Below, in pieces: positions 52,578 to 60,346 of a stretch of DNA of 64,000 nucleotides. The position numbers and the translations under genes are program-made. The stretch lies in NCBI GenBank assembly GCA_965203435.1, contig CBDBCU010000005.1, positions 186,001 through 250,000 on the forward strand, written 5' to 3'. The DNA comes from CBDBCU01 sp965203435 (lineage in GTDB: Bacteria; Chloroflexota; Dehalococcoidia; Lucifugimonadales; UBA3495). The notes beneath the pieces are model-generated. The model worked only from the letters and a program-made list of their open reading frames with translations, did no database searches and was not told the DNA's origin. Positions within the stretch are counted from its first letter, which is position 1. Every line of letters begins with the position of its first letter.

Positions 52578-52865
52578 CTACACCCCTTCGACAAACAGGA
52601 CATTAGTATCGGCCGCCGCCAGCCGCAGGGCCTTGGGGCCGGCATATTCCTCGGAGTAATACCACGCCTTGGCCTGCGCCACGCTGGCAAACTCCACAAT
52701 AACCAGCCGGGACGGATTCCATTCCCCCTCCACCGTCTCCGTAGCACCGCCCCGGACCAAATAGCGGCCGCCATAAGCCGCAATCGTCGCGCTGACCTGC
52801 TGCTGATACTCCCCAAACCCGGCCGGGTCGGTAACGGTTACTTCGGCAATCACATAACCCGCCAT
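52578..52865 (-). CDS. DUF1330 family protein
   Basis: 95 residues, dimeric ferredoxin-like fold of unknown function. GYVIAEVTVTDPAGFGEYQQQVSATIAAYGGRYLVRGG and LVIVEFASVAQAKAWYYSEEYAGPKALR are the standard family stretches. ATG 52865 has GGAGG close upstream; the longer frame is not needed. Confidence 0.9.
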   Translation of the reverse strand: MAGYVIAEVTVTDPAGFGEYQQQVSATIAAYGGRYLVRGGATETVEGEWNPSRLVIVEFASVAQAKAWYYSEEYAGPKALRLAAADTNVLFVEGV

Positions 52866-52924
52866 AAAAAGACCTCCAAGAATCCGTCCCCTCGGAATTC
52901 GTTGCCGGGTGAATCCCCAACCCA

Positions 52925-53341
52925 TCACCCCCTCAGCGGCGTTACCGCCACCGGCCCGCCTTCCTGCATATCCACCGTCAACCGGCAATGTTCCAGCATC
53001 GCCGTACCCAGTAGCGGCCGGGGGTTTTCCGTCTGATACACCAGGATGTCAATCTGCCGGCCTTGCCATTGCGCCACGGCCTCGAATGTTGGCATCCAGA
53101 TTACCTGGTCATTGGCAATTCGCACCTGCCGGCGCTGGTAAAGCTGGAGATTCAGCTCCCGAACCGCGACTTCGGGCAGAGTCAGCCAGCCGGAAAACCC
53201 GGTATCGATCACGACTTCTACTTCCCAAAACTCCAAGCTGGGGCCGGCCACCGCCACCGTAATCCGCGCCTCCAGAATGTTGACCGGCTCTACCCGGCCC
53301 GCCAGCACCACTTCGCCGTGGACGCCCCTAGAGGTACTCAA
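52925..53341 (-). CDS. Retropepsin-like aspartic protease (clan AA)
   Basis: About 138 residues from a TTG at 53341; a start a little further in is possible, since family members begin just before the LEARITVAV strand. The active site is VVIDTGFSGWLTLP (Asp-Thr-Gly), and LLGTAMLEHCRLTVDM is the second conserved strand. Such small proteins would act as dimers. It overlaps the end of the upstream gene by 14 bases, so the two are coupled. Confidence 0.75.
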   Translation of the reverse strand: MSTSRGVHGEVVLAGRVEPVNILEARITVAVAGPSLEFWEVEVVIDTGFSGWLTLPEVAVRELNLQLYQRRQVRIANDQVIWMPTFEAVAQWQGRQIDILVYQTENPRPLLGTAMLEHCRLTVDMQEGGPVAVTPLRG

Positions 53342-53900
53342 GAGTCATCCGGGAACGGAACGGGGCGGCCGCGCCCTCCCCGCCGATACTGCGCCCCCAA
53401 TTCAACGCCTCGGGATGCTGCGCCAACATCCGCAGCGTAGCCGTCAGCTTATCCTCGGCAACGACATAATCGCCGCTGCGGACATCGATGACGACGACTT
53501 GGCCGCAACACTCTGCTTCCAGCCGCTCGGCCAGCCCCGCGTAGATGGCTTCCCCCTTTTGGATCAGCTCCTCCCGCTCCTTCTTTTTCTGGTGTTCGTA
53601 GTACGCCAGAGTAATCGCCGGGCTCATCTGAGCCACCGCCCCGTCCCCGCCAACGCTGCGCCCCCAATTCCAGCGATTGGGATGCAGCTTACTCATGGCC
53701 TGCGTAGCCTCCAGGTCGTCTTTCCCGAGGACATAGTCGCCGCTAAGCACATCGATGACGACGACCTTGCCGTAGTGTTCGGCTTCCAGCTGCTCCGCCA
53801 TCGCCTCGTACAGAGCTTTCCCCAGGGCATCGACCTCCTCCGGGGACAATTCCGCGGTACGTTCAGCTTCCGTCTTGACCCGTTCCCCTGCCGAAACCAT
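53328..53900 (-). CDS. Duplicated-domain partner protein of the retropepsin-like protease
   Basis: 190 residues, two copies of one small domain. Copy 1: EQLEAEHYGKVVVIDVLSGDYVLGKDDLEATQAM; copy 2: ERLEAECCGQVVVIDVRSGDYVVAEDKLTATLRM; each followed by NWGRS(V/I)GG(D/E)GA. This GDYVxxxDxxxAT pattern is one I associate with small proteins next to clan AA proteases in other bacteria. It could be the protease substrate or an antitoxin-like regulator, but this is not known. GAGGAGG precedes ATG 53900. Confidence 0.7.
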   Translation of the reverse strand: MVSAGERVKTEAERTAELSPEEVDALGKALYEAMAEQLEAEHYGKVVVIDVLSGDYVLGKDDLEATQAMSKLHPNRWNWGRSVGGDGAVAQMSPAITLAYYEHQKKKEREELIQKGEAIYAGLAERLEAECCGQVVVIDVRSGDYVVAEDKLTATLRMLAQHPEALNWGRSIGGEGAAAPFRSRMTLEYL

Positions 53901-53934
53901 AGCCCACCTCCTCTAAAATCGTCCCGCTCCCGCC

Positions 53935-53940
53935 ATTGTA
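53935..53940 (-). promoter_or_regulatory. -10 element of the protease pair
   Basis: TACAAT on the minus strand, about 35 bases before the start codon. Confidence 0.35.
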
Positions 53941-54069
53941 AAACCCCGGCCGCCCCGGTTTCAAGACAAAAGCTACCCCTCTAAATCTGCTTTTGGAACA
54001 CCGCTTATCCTCAACAAGTTGAGAGGGCGGCCGGTGCTGGCCGCCGGGCAGAAACTCCACGCCGAAAAA

Positions 54070-54078
54070 TGATATAAT
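54070..54078 (+). promoter_or_regulatory. Promoter of the YgfZ/GcvT-like gene
   Basis: Extended -10 TGATATAAT; predicted leader of about 34 bases containing CGGAGG. Confidence 0.55.
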
Positions 54079-54118
54079 ACCCTCAATTCGTCCCGCCGCA
54101 CTCCCGGAGGTTGCAAAT

Positions 54119-55198
54119 ATGACCCCGCCGACCAGCCATCCGGCGCCGGCCCCGGCCTACACCAACGCCGCCGCCGAATATCGCGCCGCCCTTGAAACCG
54201 CCGCCCTCTACGACCACTCCCCCGCCGGCCGCCTGCGCGCCGAGGGCGACGATGCCCTGGATTTGCTCAACCGCCTTTCCACCAACCGGGTGGACAATCT
54301 GCCGCCGGGCCACGGCGCGCCCACCATCCTGACCACCGATCGCGGCCGCATCCTGGATCTGCTGCTGGTAGTCAACACCGGCCCCTATGCCCTGCTCTTG
54401 ACCGGCCTCGGCAGCCCGTCGGCCGTTATCGCTTGGCTGGACAAATACACCATTATGGAGGATTTGACCCTAACCGACATTACGGCGGACACCGCCCAAT
54501 TTACCCTCTGCGGCCCCGCCGCCGGCCAACTTATCGCCGCCGCCGGCCTGGCCGATAGCAGTCAATTGGCCGAACTGGAACCCTACGCCGCCTTGGATGC
54601 CAACCTTGCCGGCCAGGAAATAATGCTGATCCATCATCCCATAGCCGACTTGCCGGCTTGGGATTTGATGCTGGCGGATAATTCCGCCGCCCTGAGGGTA
54701 TGGGAAATCTTAACCGCCGCCGGCTTTATCCCTATGCGGCAAGATGCTTGGGACGCCCTGCTGGTCAGTAAAGGAATCCCCCGCTACGGGCGGGAATTGG
54801 GGGATGATTTTAACCCTCTGGAGGCCGGCCTGATTGGCGCCATTGACTTTGCCAAAGGCTGCTACATCGGCCAAGAAGTCATCGCCCGGCTGGACACCTA
54901 TCAAAAGGTGCAGAAACAGCTGGCCCTGCTGCGTTTCCCGGCCAATATCCCGGAAACCGCCGGCGCAGAACCAACCGCCGCCATCCCAGTTGTCGAGGGC
55001 GCGGAACTGACCGATGGCAGCCGCAAAGTCGGCCAAATAACTTCCCTGGCCGCCCAACCTGATACCGGGGAAATGCTGGCCCTGGCCTACATCCGCGCCG
55101 CCCACGCTCAACCCGGAAAGCAGTTAACCCTGGCCGCCCCCCATCAGGGCAATGCCGAAATAATCCGCTTGCCCCAGCTATTCGGCCCGGGGGAATAA
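54119..55198 (+). CDS. YgfZ/GcvT-domain folate-binding protein
   Basis: 359 residues. Tetrahydrofolate-binding protein of the YgfZ group, which helps iron-sulfur cluster assembly or repair, rather than the glycine-cleavage aminomethyltransferase. The hallmark KGCYIGQEVIARL is at about residue 245. N-terminal LYDHSPAGRLRAEGDDALDLLNRLSTNRV and TTDRGRILDLL match the GcvT fold. The C-terminal beta-barrel holds GRKVGQITSLA-like text (SRKVGQITS). Distinct from GcvT because the KGCYxGQE motif is complete. Confidence 0.85.
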   Translation: MTPPTSHPAPAPAYTNAAAEYRAALETAALYDHSPAGRLRAEGDDALDLLNRLSTNRVDNLPPGHGAPTILTTDRGRILDLLLVVNTGPYALLLTGLGSPSAVIAWLDKYTIMEDLTLTDITADTAQFTLCGPAAGQLIAAAGLADSSQLAELEPYAALDANLAGQEIMLIHHPIADLPAWDLMLADNSAALRVWEILTAAGFIPMRQDAWDALLVSKGIPRYGRELGDDFNPLEAGLIGAIDFAKGCYIGQEVIARLDTYQKVQKQLALLRFPANIPETAGAEPTAAIPVVEGAELTDGSRKVGQITSLAAQPDTGEMLALAYIRAAHAQPGKQLTLAAPHQGNAEIIRLPQLFGPGE

Positions 55199-55227
55199 GA
55201 GGGAATAACCCCCCCATCCTTCCCCCT

Positions 55228-55794
55228 TTAGAAAACCGCCGGGTGAATTTCCCCCCGTTCATCCGCAGCCAGCAAAGCCGTAAAATCGTAGCCGCGGCGG
55301 CGCAGTTCCGCGCTGCCGCCCTCCTGCCGATCCAGAATTGCCAGCGTCTTAACTACCGAACAGCCAGCCGCTTCCGCCGCAGCAACCGCCTGCAACAGCG
55401 ACCCGCCGGTGGTGCAGGTGTCATCCACAATAGCCACCGGCCGCCCGGCCGGCAGCGGCCCCTCGACCAACTGGCCGGCCCCGTGCGTCTTGGCTTCCTT
55501 GCGGACGATAAAACCCGGAATCGCCGGCCCGCCGTCCTGGTAGCTGGTCAACGCCACCGCCGCCACTATCGGATCCGCCCCCAAAGTCGGCCCGCCAATA
55601 GCTTCCGCCCCGGCCGCCCGCAGCAACGGCAGCAAGGCTTGACCAATCAGATAGGCCCCCTCCGGCTCCAGGCTCAGTAGCCGTCCGTCAAAGTAGTAAC
55701 CGCTCTTGCGCCCCGAGGTCAGAGTAAAATCCCCATAGCGCAAAGCCCCCTTAGCCAGGGCCAGTTGCAGCAAACGCTCCGCCAGTTCTTTCAA
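55228..55794 (-). CDS. pyrE: Orotate phosphoribosyltransferase
   Basis: 188 residues. Converts orotate and PRPP to OMP in pyrimidine synthesis. LTSGRKSGYYFDGRLLSL is the family start, GGPTLGADPIVAAVALTS the flexible region, FIVRKEAKTHG the catalytic loop, and VAIVDDTCTTGGSLL the PRPP-binding motif. The start is TTG at 55794, six bases after the nadD stop, using AAGGGGGG inside the nadD end as ribosome site. Last gene of obg-nadD-pyrE. Confidence 0.95.
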   Translation of the reverse strand: MKELAERLLQLALAKGALRYGDFTLTSGRKSGYYFDGRLLSLEPEGAYLIGQALLPLLRAAGAEAIGGPTLGADPIVAAVALTSYQDGGPAIPGFIVRKEAKTHGAGQLVEGPLPAGRPVAIVDDTCTTGGSLLQAVAAAEAAGCSVVKTLAILDRQEGGSAELRRRGYDFTALLAADERGEIHPAVF

Positions 55795-55800
55795 GATTGC

Positions 55801-56421
55801 CTACCCCCCTTTATAAAGCCCCTTCTCCCCAATATACTCCCCCACTGCCGCCGGCGTACGGTAGCGGAGGGATTGGTCGACTGCAGCCCGCCGCCGCAAA
55901 TCCGTGGCGCTGATTGCCACGCTTGCCACCGCCAAGACAGTTATGCGGTCGGCATAAGCGGGATAGCGGGATTTTATGCCCGCGACAATATCATCCCCAT
56001 CCCCCTCAGCAACATAGCCCGGCCGGGGTACTACCGCCAGGTTTGCCCACTGCAATATCCGTTCCGGGTCTTTCCAGCGGGGAAAATCGGCCAGGGCATC
56101 CAGGCCCAAGATGAAATGCATTTCCGCCGCCGCGCCCCATTCCCTTCGCAGCCTTTCCAAAGTGTCCACCGTGTAGCTGGGCCCGGGCCGTTCCACTTCC
56201 CACCGCAAAACCTCAAAATGGGGATTGTCCGCCGTAGCCAGTTCCACCATCCGTAGGCGGTGAATGGCGGCGGTCAACGGCTGGCCCGCCTTGAGCCAAG
56301 GTTGGCCCGCCGGCACAAACAGAACCTGGTCCAATGCCAGGATTTCCCGACCTTCCTCGGCCAGCAACAGGTGGCCGAAATGTATCGGGTCAAAAGTCCC
56401 ACCCAAGATGCCGTACCGCAT
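55801..56421 (-). CDS. nadD: Nicotinate-nucleotide adenylyltransferase
   Basis: 206 residues from ATG 56421. Forms deamido-NAD from nicotinate mononucleotide and ATP. MRYGILGGTFDPIHFGHLLLA has the GGTFDPxHxGH nucleotidyltransferase motif, then FVPAGQPWLK, SYTVDTLERLR and the C-terminal ISATDLRRR motif (S/T-x-x-x-R-R). One base separates it from the obg stop, so translation is coupled. Confidence 0.95.
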   Translation of the reverse strand: MRYGILGGTFDPIHFGHLLLAEEGREILALDQVLFVPAGQPWLKAGQPLTAAIHRLRMVELATADNPHFEVLRWEVERPGPSYTVDTLERLRREWGAAAEMHFILGLDALADFPRWKDPERILQWANLAVVPRPGYVAEGDGDDIVAGIKSRYPAYADRITVLAVASVAISATDLRRRAAVDQSLRYRTPAAVGEYIGEKGLYKGG

Positions 56422-56422
56422 C

Positions 56423-57727
56423 CTAAAACCACTCCATTTCCGCCCGCCCGATGCGGATAGTATCCCCGGGTTCAATGCCCGCCTGCTCCAACCGCCGGGC
56501 AATGCCTAGCCGGGTCATTTCCCGCCACAATTGCAGCAGCACCCGATAATCCCGGGTGTCGGCCAACGCGCTCAATCGCTCCAACTGCTCGGAATGGATG
56601 ATATAAACCCCGTTTTCCTTGCGGAAAGTGTTGGGCGCGGCGGCGGGACGGCGGCGGGACGGCCCAATCGGGGCAACATCCGCAGTAACCGATTCCTCCG
56701 GCGGCAGGGATTCCAGGGTTTCAATGACTTGGCCCAGCAGCGGCTCGATGCCCTCGCCGCTGACCGCCGATATAAAGAACAGCGGCGGCGGATTGTCCCG
56801 AAAGGCCGGAATCGGCGATTCCGCTATGGCTTGGCGCAGGGATTGCTCCATTTCCGCCCGCCGTTCCTGCACCTCGGTAACATCCAGCTTGTTGACCACG
56901 ATGAACTGCGGCTTGTGGGCCAACGCCGGATTAAACTCCTGCAACTCCCGGTTGATGATATGGAAATCGGCGGCCACATCATCAGACAAGCCGTCCAGCA
57001 GATGCAGATACAGCCGGGCCCGCTCGGCATGGCGCAGAAACTGATCGCCCAGACCCACGCCGCTATGCGCCCCCTCCAGCAGGCCGGGAACTTCCATCAT
57101 CACAAAATCCTGCCCCCGACTCTGCACCACGCCCAGCACCGGCTCCACCGTGGTAAAGGGATAGTCGGCAATGCGCGGTTTGGCCGCCGAACAGCGGGAG
57201 ATGAGGGTGGATTTGCCGGCATTGGGGCGGGCCAGCAGGCCCACATCGGCCAGCAGTTTCAGCTCCAGAAACAGCACGGCATACTCGCCGCGTTCCCCCC
57301 GCTGGGAAAGCATGGGCTCCTGATTCGTGGCCGAAACATAGTGGGCATTCCCCCAACCGCCGCGGCCACCCTGGGCCACCCGCCGGGGGGCCGGGTCGGT
57401 AACATCGGCCAGAAAGTCCCGTTGCCCCTGCGACCGTAGCCGCCACAGCACGGTGCCGATAGGAACTTTGATGACGGTATCCGCGCCGTTGGCCCCCCGC
57501 TGGCCTTTGCCGCGGCCGTGACCGCCCCGTTCCGCGTAGAGGGTGCTGTTGTATTTCAGGTGCAGCAGGGTATTCAGGGACGGGTCGCCCACCACCAAGG
57601 CATTGCCGCCATCGCCGCCATCGCCGCCGTTGGGGCCGCCCTTGGGCCGGTACTTTTCCCGCAGGAAACTGACGCAGCCATTCCCGCCGTCCCCGGCCTT
57701 AATGTTGATTCTAACTGTATCGATCAT
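56423..57727 (-). CDS. obg: Obg-family GTPase (ObgE/CgtA)
   Basis: 434 residues, three-domain form. The Gly-rich Obg fold is residues 1-158 (INIKAGDGGNGCVSFLREKYRPKGGPNGGDGG). The G domain has GLLARPNAGKSTLIS (P-loop; usual VGxPNxGKS here begins LLARPN), DYPFTTVEPVLG, EVPGLLEGAHSGVGLG (the usual D of DxPG is E) and NKLD. The C-terminal OCT domain (NGVYIIHSEQLERL, GIARRLEQAGIEPGDTIRI) is present as in Gram-positive-type Obg. Role: 50S ribosome assembly and stress control. First gene of obg-nadD-pyrE. Confidence 0.95.
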   Translation of the reverse strand: MIDTVRINIKAGDGGNGCVSFLREKYRPKGGPNGGDGGDGGNALVVGDPSLNTLLHLKYNSTLYAERGGHGRGKGQRGANGADTVIKVPIGTVLWRLRSQGQRDFLADVTDPAPRRVAQGGRGGWGNAHYVSATNQEPMLSQRGERGEYAVLFLELKLLADVGLLARPNAGKSTLISRCSAAKPRIADYPFTTVEPVLGVVQSRGQDFVMMEVPGLLEGAHSGVGLGDQFLRHAERARLYLHLLDGLSDDVAADFHIINRELQEFNPALAHKPQFIVVNKLDVTEVQERRAEMEQSLRQAIAESPIPAFRDNPPPLFFISAVSGEGIEPLLGQVIETLESLPPEESVTADVAPIGPSRRRPAAAPNTFRKENGVYIIHSEQLERLSALADTRDYRVLLQLWREMTRLGIARRLEQAGIEPGDTIRIGRAEMEWF

Positions 57728-57810
57728 AAGTAGATGGATCTGAATCGAGAATAACCGTAATAAGGGCGTTGACCGCTGGGATAACCCCTATCTGCCCTAG
57801 CCGGTTTCGC

Positions 57811-57995
57811 CGTGGATAGTTGCCATTATAACACGGATAAGCAAGGGTGGGAATGTGGATAAGAGGCAGTTAATTGTGGATAATTTTTACTGACGCTGGG
57901 GTTGAGACAGGTTGGGCGGCGGTTAGGTATAGTTTATTGGGGGGTTATCCACTAACCCGAACGGGTTATCCACGAAATCCGGCAAGTTATCCACG
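57811..57995. other. Cluster of phased DnaA boxes (candidate replication origin or DnaA-binding locus)
   Basis: Two perfect TGTGGATAA boxes on one strand at 57854 and 57875, three TTATCCAC(T/G) boxes on the other at 57945, 57966 and 57987, and two weaker ones at 57811 and 57832. Start-to-start spacing within each group is exactly 21 bp. Between the groups is a 61-bp gap with TTTTTACTGACG and TATAGTTTATT. The palindrome AACCCGAACGGGTT links boxes 57945 and 57966. The 347-bp stretch holds no other gene. Confidence 0.65.
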
Positions 57996-58039
57996 GTGTT
58001 ATGTAAGGGCGGGATGCGGGATTTGGCCCGGATGCCGGT

Positions 58040-58075
58040 TTGCATTTCCTGCCGGAAAGGAGTAGAATAGCGGTA
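58040..58075 (+). promoter_or_regulatory. Promoter of the GREEG-repeat gene, possibly leaderless
   Basis: -35 TTGCAT (58040-58045), 17-base spacer, -10 TAGAAT (58063-58068), ATG 58075 after 6 bases. An AAGGAG at 58057-58062 lies in the spacer and would be absent from the mRNA. Confidence 0.55.
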
Positions 58076-58632
58076 TGCTGGGACGAAAAGGGCGGCGATT
58101 TCTGCGGTCGCTGAAAGAGGGCGGGAAAGTTCTGCTGTCCAGCCTGATCGGCGTCCTGTCGCTGGCGGCGAACTTTTACTTGGTATGGATCCGGTGGGAC
58201 TGGAGCGTCCAGTCCTACTATGACTTCTACAAGGAAGTCATCACCACTACGGCGGCCACGGCGGCCGTGCTGATTGCCATAGTCATCTACAGCCCGGAGG
58301 TGGTCAAGGTGTTTGGAGAAACCTTTCTGGCAAAACGGTTCGCGGCCGGCCGCGAGGAGGGCCTGGAGGAGGGGGTGGTCAAGGGTCGCGAGGAGGGTCG
58401 CGAGGAGGGTCGTGAGGAGGGCGTGGTCAAGGGGCGTGAGGAGGGTCGCGAGGAGGGTCGTGAGGAGGGCGTGGTCAAGGGGCGCGAGGAGGGGGTGGTC
58501 AAGGGCCGGGGAGAGCGGGACGCGGAGTTGCTAAAGCTCCTCGAGGAAAGCCCGGAAGTTACGCTCGACCATCTTAAGGACCTTCTGCGTAGTGGGGACG
58601 CGCCGAGCAACGGCAAGGAATCCGGGCAGTAG
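58075..58632 (+). CDS. Membrane protein with GREEG/VVKGREEG repeats
   Basis: 185 residues. A basic N-terminus, two TM helices (about 20-38 and 58-76), then LAKRFAAGREEGLEEGVVKGREEG and a run of 4- and 12-residue units (GREE, GVVKGREEGREE) to about residue 145, forming one long highly charged helix. A short C-terminal end follows (LLEESPEVTLDHLKDLLRSG). The charged array is encoded by near-identical 36-48 bp DNA repeats, so its length is likely to vary. Function unknown; similar repeats end many small bacterial proteins. Confidence 0.75.
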   Translation: MLGRKGRRFLRSLKEGGKVLLSSLIGVLSLAANFYLVWIRWDWSVQSYYDFYKEVITTTAATAAVLIAIVIYSPEVVKVFGETFLAKRFAAGREEGLEEGVVKGREEGREEGREEGVVKGREEGREEGREEGVVKGREEGVVKGRGERDAELLKLLEESPEVTLDHLKDLLRSGDAPSNGKESGQ

Positions 58633-58672
58633 CGGTAGGATTAGCCGGTGACTCGAAGCCGGCCGGCTTGAG

Positions 58673-58957
58673 GTGGCGACGGTGTTTGGAGACGAATTTC
58701 TGGCAAAACGGTTCGCGGCCGGCCGCGAGGAGGGCCTGGAGGAGGGCGTAGTCAAGGGGCGCGAGGAGGGCCTGATCAAGGGGCGCGAGGAGGGCCTGAT
58801 CAAGGGGCGCGAGGAGATGCGCGCCGAAGTTCAGGCGGAGTTGCGGCGGCTCTTGGCGGAGAACCCGGAAACTTTTGCCGACCAGGTCAAAGACTGGCTG
58901 GGCAATGGGGACGCGCCGCGCAACGGCAATAAGCCCGGGGAATCGCGGCGGGATTAG
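58673..58957 (+). pseudogene. 5'-truncated second copy of the GREEG-repeat gene
   Basis: From about 58670 the DNA matches the neighbouring gene starting at its VFGE(T/D)(F)LAKRFAAGREEG part, but both TM helices are missing. A GTG at 58673 could start a 94-residue soluble protein (GREEGLIKGREEGLIKG, then ENPETFADQVKDWLGNGDAP). Either a decayed tandem duplicate or a soluble paralog; no ribosome site supports the latter. Confidence 0.55.
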
Positions 58958-58984
58958 TCCCGCCGCCCTGTTTTACCGCCATCC

Positions 58985-59956
58985 CTACCAGCCCGTGGCG
59001 CCGCTTACCATTACCGCTACGAACAGCAGGCCCAGGTACAGCAGGGAATAGAGGTAGAGTTTCCGGGCGTTGGCCGCGCTTTCCTCCCGTTTCAGCCGCC
59101 AAGCCAACCAAAGGAATATCCCGCCTAAAAACAGGGCGGCGGCGGCGTAAAGCCAGCCCACCGCATCGGTCAAGGCGAACATGGCGGTCAATCCCACCAG
59201 GGCCAGGGAGTAGAGGAATATGCTGCCGACGGTGAAATGGCGGGTGGATACTACCGGCAGCATTGGTACGCCGGCCCGTTCATAATCCCGCTGAATCAGC
59301 AGGGCCAAGGCCCAGAAGTGCGGCGGCGTCCAGAAAAAGACGATGGCAAAAAGATAGACCGCCGGCAAATCCACCGACCCGGTTACGGCGGCCCAGCCGA
59401 CCATCGGCGGAAAGGCCCCGGCCGCCCCGCCGATGACAATGTTTTGCGGGGTGGTGCGTTTCAGCCACAGGGTATAAATCAGCACATAAAACAGGGTGGC
59501 GGCCATAGTCAGCGCGGCGGCCAGCCCATTGACCCCCACCGCCAGCACCAGGGCGGCAATCAGGTTCAGTCCGATGCCAAAGAGCAGGGCATGGCTTGGC
59601 CGGATGCGCCGGGTTGCCACCGGCCGCTGGCTCGTGCGCCGCATCAATCCGTCAATGTCCCGGTCAAAGTAGTGGTTCAGGGCATTGGCTCCGCCGGAGG
59701 CCAGCGCGCCGCCCAACCAGACCAATCCCAGCAGGGTCAAGGATGGGACGCCGCCGCCCAATTGACCTTGGGCCAGGAACATCCCCCCGGCCGCCGTTAC
59801 CAGCAGCAGCATTATGATGGGCGGCTTGGTCAGGGTGATGTAGTCGTTAATCACCCCCCACACGCCGGGCGGCCGCCGGGTTTCCGCCGGCCCGGCGGCC
59901 GTTTCCGCGGCGGCGGCCGGCGGCGGCGTATCGGTCAGGGATTGGGGTTCAGCCAT
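58985..59956 (-). CDS. ctaB: Protoheme IX farnesyltransferase (heme O synthase)
   Basis: 323 residues, UbiA-type prenyltransferase with 8-9 TM helices. Attaches farnesyl to haem B to form haem O for cytochrome oxidases. Family motifs: NALNHYFDRDIDGLMRRTSQRPVATRRI (first Asp-rich site N-x-x-x-D-x-x-x-D) and TLWLKRTTPQNIVIGGAAGAFPPMVGWAA; WTPPHFWALAL and RDYERAGVPMLP form the later conserved region. The first 40 residues are a polar Ala/Pro-rich extension. ctaA lies 3 kb away on the same strand, so haem A is made here. Confidence 0.95.
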   Translation of the reverse strand: MAEPQSLTDTPPPAAAAETAAGPAETRRPPGVWGVINDYITLTKPPIIMLLLVTAAGGMFLAQGQLGGGVPSLTLLGLVWLGGALASGGANALNHYFDRDIDGLMRRTSQRPVATRRIRPSHALLFGIGLNLIAALVLAVGVNGLAAALTMAATLFYVLIYTLWLKRTTPQNIVIGGAAGAFPPMVGWAAVTGSVDLPAVYLFAIVFFWTPPHFWALALLIQRDYERAGVPMLPVVSTRHFTVGSIFLYSLALVGLTAMFALTDAVGWLYAAAALFLGGIFLWLAWRLKREESAANARKLYLYSLLYLGLLFVAVMVSGATGW

Positions 59957-60000
59957 CAGTTAATTCCTCAACAAGACGGGCGGTCAAGCGGCTGCCGCCC

Positions 60001-60009
60001 ATTATAGCA
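60001..60009 (-). promoter_or_regulatory. Promoter of ctaB
   Basis: Extended -10 TGCTATAAT on the minus strand; leader of about 38 bases ending TTGAGGAATTAACTG. Confidence 0.6.
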
Positions 60010-60032
60010 TTTTTCCCCGGGAAAGGGGGAGA

Positions 60033-60072
60033 CGGATTCAAACATGGATAGACAGGATTAACCGGATTCTTG
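60033..60072. repeat. Repeat A, half element
   Basis: GATTCAAACATGGATAGACA followed by GGATTAACCGGATTC. Confidence 0.7.
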
Positions 60073-60077
60073 CTCCC

Positions 60078-60179
60078 ACCGTCATTCCCGCTTACGCGGG
60101 AATCCCCACGGTCGCCTGTCGACAATACCATCCTAATGCAGTACGGTTCGGGATTCCCGCTTACGCGGGAATGACGGTA
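60078..60179. repeat. Repeat B, paired palindrome
   Basis: Reverse complement, including its inner unique segment, of the repeat B at 47888-47988. Confidence 0.8.
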
Positions 60180-60235
60180 GAGGGGCATCGAAAATCACCC
60201 AAAAAATAAAAATTTCGAATTCGCCCCCCAACCCC

Positions 60236-60264
60236 TTGCAATTCCCCAAACCCTGTGCTAGACT
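60236..60264 (+). promoter_or_regulatory. Promoter of variable secreted gene 4
   Basis: -35 TTGCAA (60236-60241), 17-base spacer, -10 TAGACT (60259-60264). Confidence 0.75.
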
Positions 60265-60276
60265 GAATGCACATAA

Positions 60277-60314
60277 GTCCGGGGCTGAATCGCCGAGGCG
60301 ATTCAGCCCCGGAC
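60277..60314 (+). promoter_or_regulatory. 5'-UTR hairpin of variable secreted gene 4
   Basis: 18-bp stem GTCCGGGGCTGAATCGCC, centre GA, as in copy 3. Downstream GGCCTCTTGGGAGG can pair CCTC with the ribosome site GAGG. Confidence 0.8.
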
Positions 60315-60346
60315 TCTGTTTCTGGGGCCTCTTGGGAGGTTCCCTT

